A stretch of DNA of 40,537 nucleotides from Candidatus Sulfotelmatobacter sp. (GTDB lineage: Bacteria; Acidobacteriota; Terriglobia; Terriglobales; Acidobacteriaceae), in contig JASHQK010000615.1 of NCBI GenBank assembly GCA_030039195.1, positions 1 to 40,537 of the forward strand, given 5' to 3'. Of the stretch, positions 37,947-40,537 are shown in pieces. Within the stretch, counting starts at the first letter, position 1; each line of letters opens with the position of its first letter. The position numbers and the translations under genes are program-made. The notes under the pieces were generated by a model, which did not search any database, was not told where the DNA came from, and saw only the letters and a program-made list of their open reading frames with translations.

Positions 37947-39617
37947 TTAAACCTTGCTCAAATACTGATGAATAAACTGCACAGCCACGGAACCTTCGCC
38001 CACGCCGGAGGCCACGCGCTTCACTGACCCGTGCCGCACATCGCCAACCGCAAAAATACCAGGCACATTGGTTTCCAGCAGGAATGGATCGCGGTCGAGC
38101 GACCATCCCTTGGGATGTTCGCCATCCCTTATCAGGTCAGGACCGGTAAGGATAAAACCGCGGTCGTCGCGCTCGACCAGGCCCGCGAGCCATTCTGTAC
38201 GGGGCATCGCCCCAATGAAGATGAACATTGAGCTGGCCGGTACGCGCTCAACTTTGTTCGTATCCGAGCAAAGCACCGAGATTTCCTCTATCTTCTTGTC
38301 GCCGTGGACCTCGGCCACGCTGGCATGGGTCCAGATCTGGATGTTGGGGGTCTGCTGGATCTGGTCGATCAGGTATTGCGACATAGTAGCCGCGAGTCCC
38401 TCGCCTCGCACCAGGACCACCACCCTGTCGGCATATTTGGCGAAGTTCATGGCAGCCTGTCCTGCCGAATTCGCGCCACCGACGACATAAACAATTTCGC
38501 CTTTACATGAAAGCGCCTCGGTGGCGCCGCCTCCGTAATAAACTCCCGCGCCCTGCAGCTTATCGATACCCGGCGCCTCCAGTCGACGCCACTGCACCCC
38601 GGTTGCGACCATGAGCGCATGGCAAGAGATTTCGCTATCGTCGGCCAGCTTGATGATCCGATATGAGCCCTCTGTGCGCACGCTGACGGCTTCCTGGGGC
38701 GAGAGAATCTCGACACCGAAGCGCTGCGCCTGCACTACGGCGCGACGGGCAAGATCGCCTCCGCTGAGGCCGGTGGGAAACCCGAGATAATTCTCGATAC
38801 GGGAGCTCATTCCCGCCTGACCTCCGGGTGCTTCCCGCTCGACCATAACCGTGTGCAGTCCTTCCGACGCGCCGTAAACCGCAGCCGCAAGGCCAGCAGG
38901 CCCGCCGCCTATGATCGCCAAATCATAGAAGTCGGTCTGAGCTCGCGTGCGCAGGCCGACTCTTTGCGCAACCTCCGCGGGCGCACCCTCAGGCAGCTTC
39001 GTGCCATCAGGAAAGAGCACCACAGGCAGATTCGACGCGTCTGGTCCGAGGACATCGAGAAGACGTTTGGTTTCGGGATCATTGGCGCTCAGCTCGATGT
39101 CGATCCATTGATAGGGAACGTGGTTGCGGGCAAGAAAATCGCGCAGCTCGTAGCTGCGGGGGGACCAACGGGTGCCGAGCACTCTGATTCCTTCAAACGC
39201 CGGCCGGTAGGATGCACGCCAATCATCCAGCAAATCATTAAGCTGTGGATAAAGGTTATCCTCGGGAGGGTCCCAAGGCTTCATAAAAAAGTAGTTGATA
39301 TTCGCTTCGTTGATGGCACTGATGGCGGCGCTGGTGTCTGCGTAGGCAGTCAGCAGGGCCCGCTTGGCGTCAGGGAAAATTTGCATTCCCTCCTGAAGAA
39401 ACTCGACACCGTTCATGCGTGGCATGCGCTGATCAGCCAGCAGCAAAGCCACATTGTCACTGCGGGCCTTCAGTTGCTTCAAAATATCGAGCGCTTTGTC
39501 GGGCGCGTCGCTTCCAATTACTCGATAGTCGGCCCCATATTGCGAACGGAGGTCGCGTTCGATGGCCCGCAGGACATCGGAATCATCATCCACACTCAGC
39601 AAAATTGGTTTGGGCAT
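37947..39617 (-). CDS. Response regulator receiver fused to glutaredoxin-like and thioredoxin-reductase-like FAD domains (CxxC absent)
   Basis: ILLSVDDDSDVLRAIERDL, LLADQRMPRMNG; LAIIGGGPAGLAAAVYGASEGLHTVMVERE; VVGGANSAGQAAMNFA; VPGIFAVGDVRHGSVKRVASGVGEGSVAVQ. Confidence 0.9.
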   Translation of the reverse strand: MPKPILLSVDDDSDVLRAIERDLRSQYGADYRVIGSDAPDKALDILKQLKARSDNVALLLADQRMPRMNGVEFLQEGMQIFPDAKRALLTAYADTSAAISAINEANINYFFMKPWDPPEDNLYPQLNDLLDDWRASYRPAFEGIRVLGTRWSPRSYELRDFLARNHVPYQWIDIELSANDPETKRLLDVLGPDASNLPVVLFPDGTKLPEGAPAEVAQRVGLRTRAQTDFYDLAIIGGGPAGLAAAVYGASEGLHTVMVEREAPGGQAGMSSRIENYLGFPTGLSGGDLARRAVVQAQRFGVEILSPQEAVSVRTEGSYRIIKLADDSEISCHALMVATGVQWRRLEAPGIDKLQGAGVYYGGGATEALSCKGEIVYVVGGANSAGQAAMNFAKYADRVVVLVRGEGLAATMSQYLIDQIQQTPNIQIWTHASVAEVHGDKKIEEISVLCSDTNKVERVPASSMFIFIGAMPRTEWLAGLVERDDRGFILTGPDLIRDGEHPKGWSLDRDPFLLETNVPGIFAVGDVRHGSVKRVASGVGEGSVAVQFIHQYLSKV

Positions 39618-39779
39618 GCGTCCGGCTCACTGCGCACTGGCGTAGGGATTCTTCTTTAGATATCAGAATCCTCAGAAAGGTCGCAAATGCGGAGAAGTTG
39701 TCACCCACAAACAATCCCTCGCGTGCGCCTTTTCCCCCGCTGGCCACCGAGGTATATAGTGAGCTAGAGCTATCGGCCT

Positions 39780-40537
39780 ATGACACCCCAACATATGCGC
39801 GAGCTTGCAAAATTCCCTCGATTTGCCATCTTGGGCCTTGCGCTCATCGCGGTCCCGGCTGCCTTATCCGGCCAGTCCTGGAACGCGACGAGCCAGCAGG
39901 AGAGCCCCGACGGACACATCAACCCTACGCGCACCACGGAGTCGCACACGGAAATCGACGGCCGAGCCGTCGACAAGACCACCCTAGAAACGCTCGGACC
40001 TGACGGGCGCTATGTCCCATATTCCGAGACGGAAAAGGAAACGGTGCGTGTCAACGATACGACGACTCGCAACCTTGAGCGCACCTTCGGCCTGGACACC
40101 GACGGCAACCGCACCTTGATTCAGGAAACGCAGGAAGAATCGCGCCGGATGTCGGATGGCGAAGAAAAAGTCACCCGCACCGATTCCCGTCCTGACGCCA
40201 ACGGCAGCCTGCAGGTCGTGCGCCGCGAGTTGGAAGACTCGAAGCCGGTCGGCACTGGTGTGCGCGTGACCAATACGACCGTGCTCACGCCCGACGTGAA
40301 CGGAAGTCTCTCTCCGGCGGTCGAGACCGAGCAGCGAGAAACGAAAGAGAGCGACGGCACCGTGCGATTGACGAAATCCACGCTGCTCCCGGACGGCAAC
40401 GGCGGATGGAAGATCGCTGAGGTGCGGGAGGGCATAACGAAACAGGACGGCAGCTCAACCAGCACCGAACAGAGCGTCATGCGCCCGGACTCGAACGGCC
40501 GTCTCTCGCTCGTTGAGCGCACCGTCGAAAAGCAGAT
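39780..40537 (+). CDS. Exported protein with degenerate ~33-aa repeats, open at the right window edge (3' truncated; absent from the ORF track)
   Basis: Manual translation from ATG at 39780: signal MTPQHMRELAKFPRFAILGLALIAVPAALSGQSWN..., then repeats such as TTVLTPDVNGSLSPAVETEQRETKESDGTVRLTK / STLLPDGNGGWKIAEVREGITKQDGSSTSTEQ; no stop to 40537. Confidence 0.75.
   Translation, partial: MTPQHMRELAKFPRFAILGLALIAVPAALSGQSWNATSQQESPDGHINPTRTTESHTEIDGRAVDKTTLETLGPDGRYVPYSETEKETVRVNDTTTRNLERTFGLDTDGNRTLIQETQEESRRMSDGEEKVTRTDSRPDANGSLQVVRRELEDSKPVGTGVRVTNTTVLTPDVNGSLSPAVETEQRETKESDGTVRLTKSTLLPDGNGGWKIAEVREGITKQDGSSTSTEQSVMRPDSNGRLSLVERTVEKQ

Noticed and set aside
38853-39659. 268-aa plus-strand ORF opposite the flavoprotein
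   Set aside because: Antisense to a well-supported CDS, no domain signal

Overview
The window looks like a GC-rich chromosomal segment, probably from an acidobacterium (inferred from the Oar-like TonB receptor, the TPR-containing Ser/Thr kinase and the gene style; not proven). I saw no rRNA, tRNA or CRISPR array. The supported content, left to right, is: a truncated glycoside hydrolase end and a GH39-like hydrolase; a dicarboxylate/amino-acid:cation symporter; an alpha/beta hydrolase; an OsmC-like protein; a succinate dehydrogenase operon in A-C-D-B order; an aromatic amino acid (His-type) ammonia-lyase with an Ala-Cys-Gly MIO motif; a decayed IS630-type transposase; a large TonB-dependent receptor; a KdpDE-like two-component pair; a tetraheme cytochrome / Tat-type 4x[4Fe-4S] / NrfD / DUF2339-like membrane operon with no catalytic subunit; a YjbR-like protein; a TPR Ser/Thr kinase; a diheme cytochrome c; a VCBS/FG-GAP lipoprotein; a membrane spermidine-synthase-like protein; a four-gene AmmeMemoRadiSam-type cluster (MEMO-AMMECR1 fusion, radical SAM, DUF362, DUF6599-like) in which every product has an export or lipoprotein-type N-terminus; a CRP-domain histidine kinase next to a response regulator fused to a cysteine-less thioredoxin-reductase-like flavoprotein; and, open at the right edge, an exported repeat protein missing from the ORF track. 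The best candidates for an undescribed system are the apparently extracytoplasmic AmmeMemoRadiSam locus, the REC-glutaredoxin-TrxR-like/CRP-kinase pair, and the Cys-MIO lyase. Matching CRP/FNR-type palindromes lie upstream of three of these loci.
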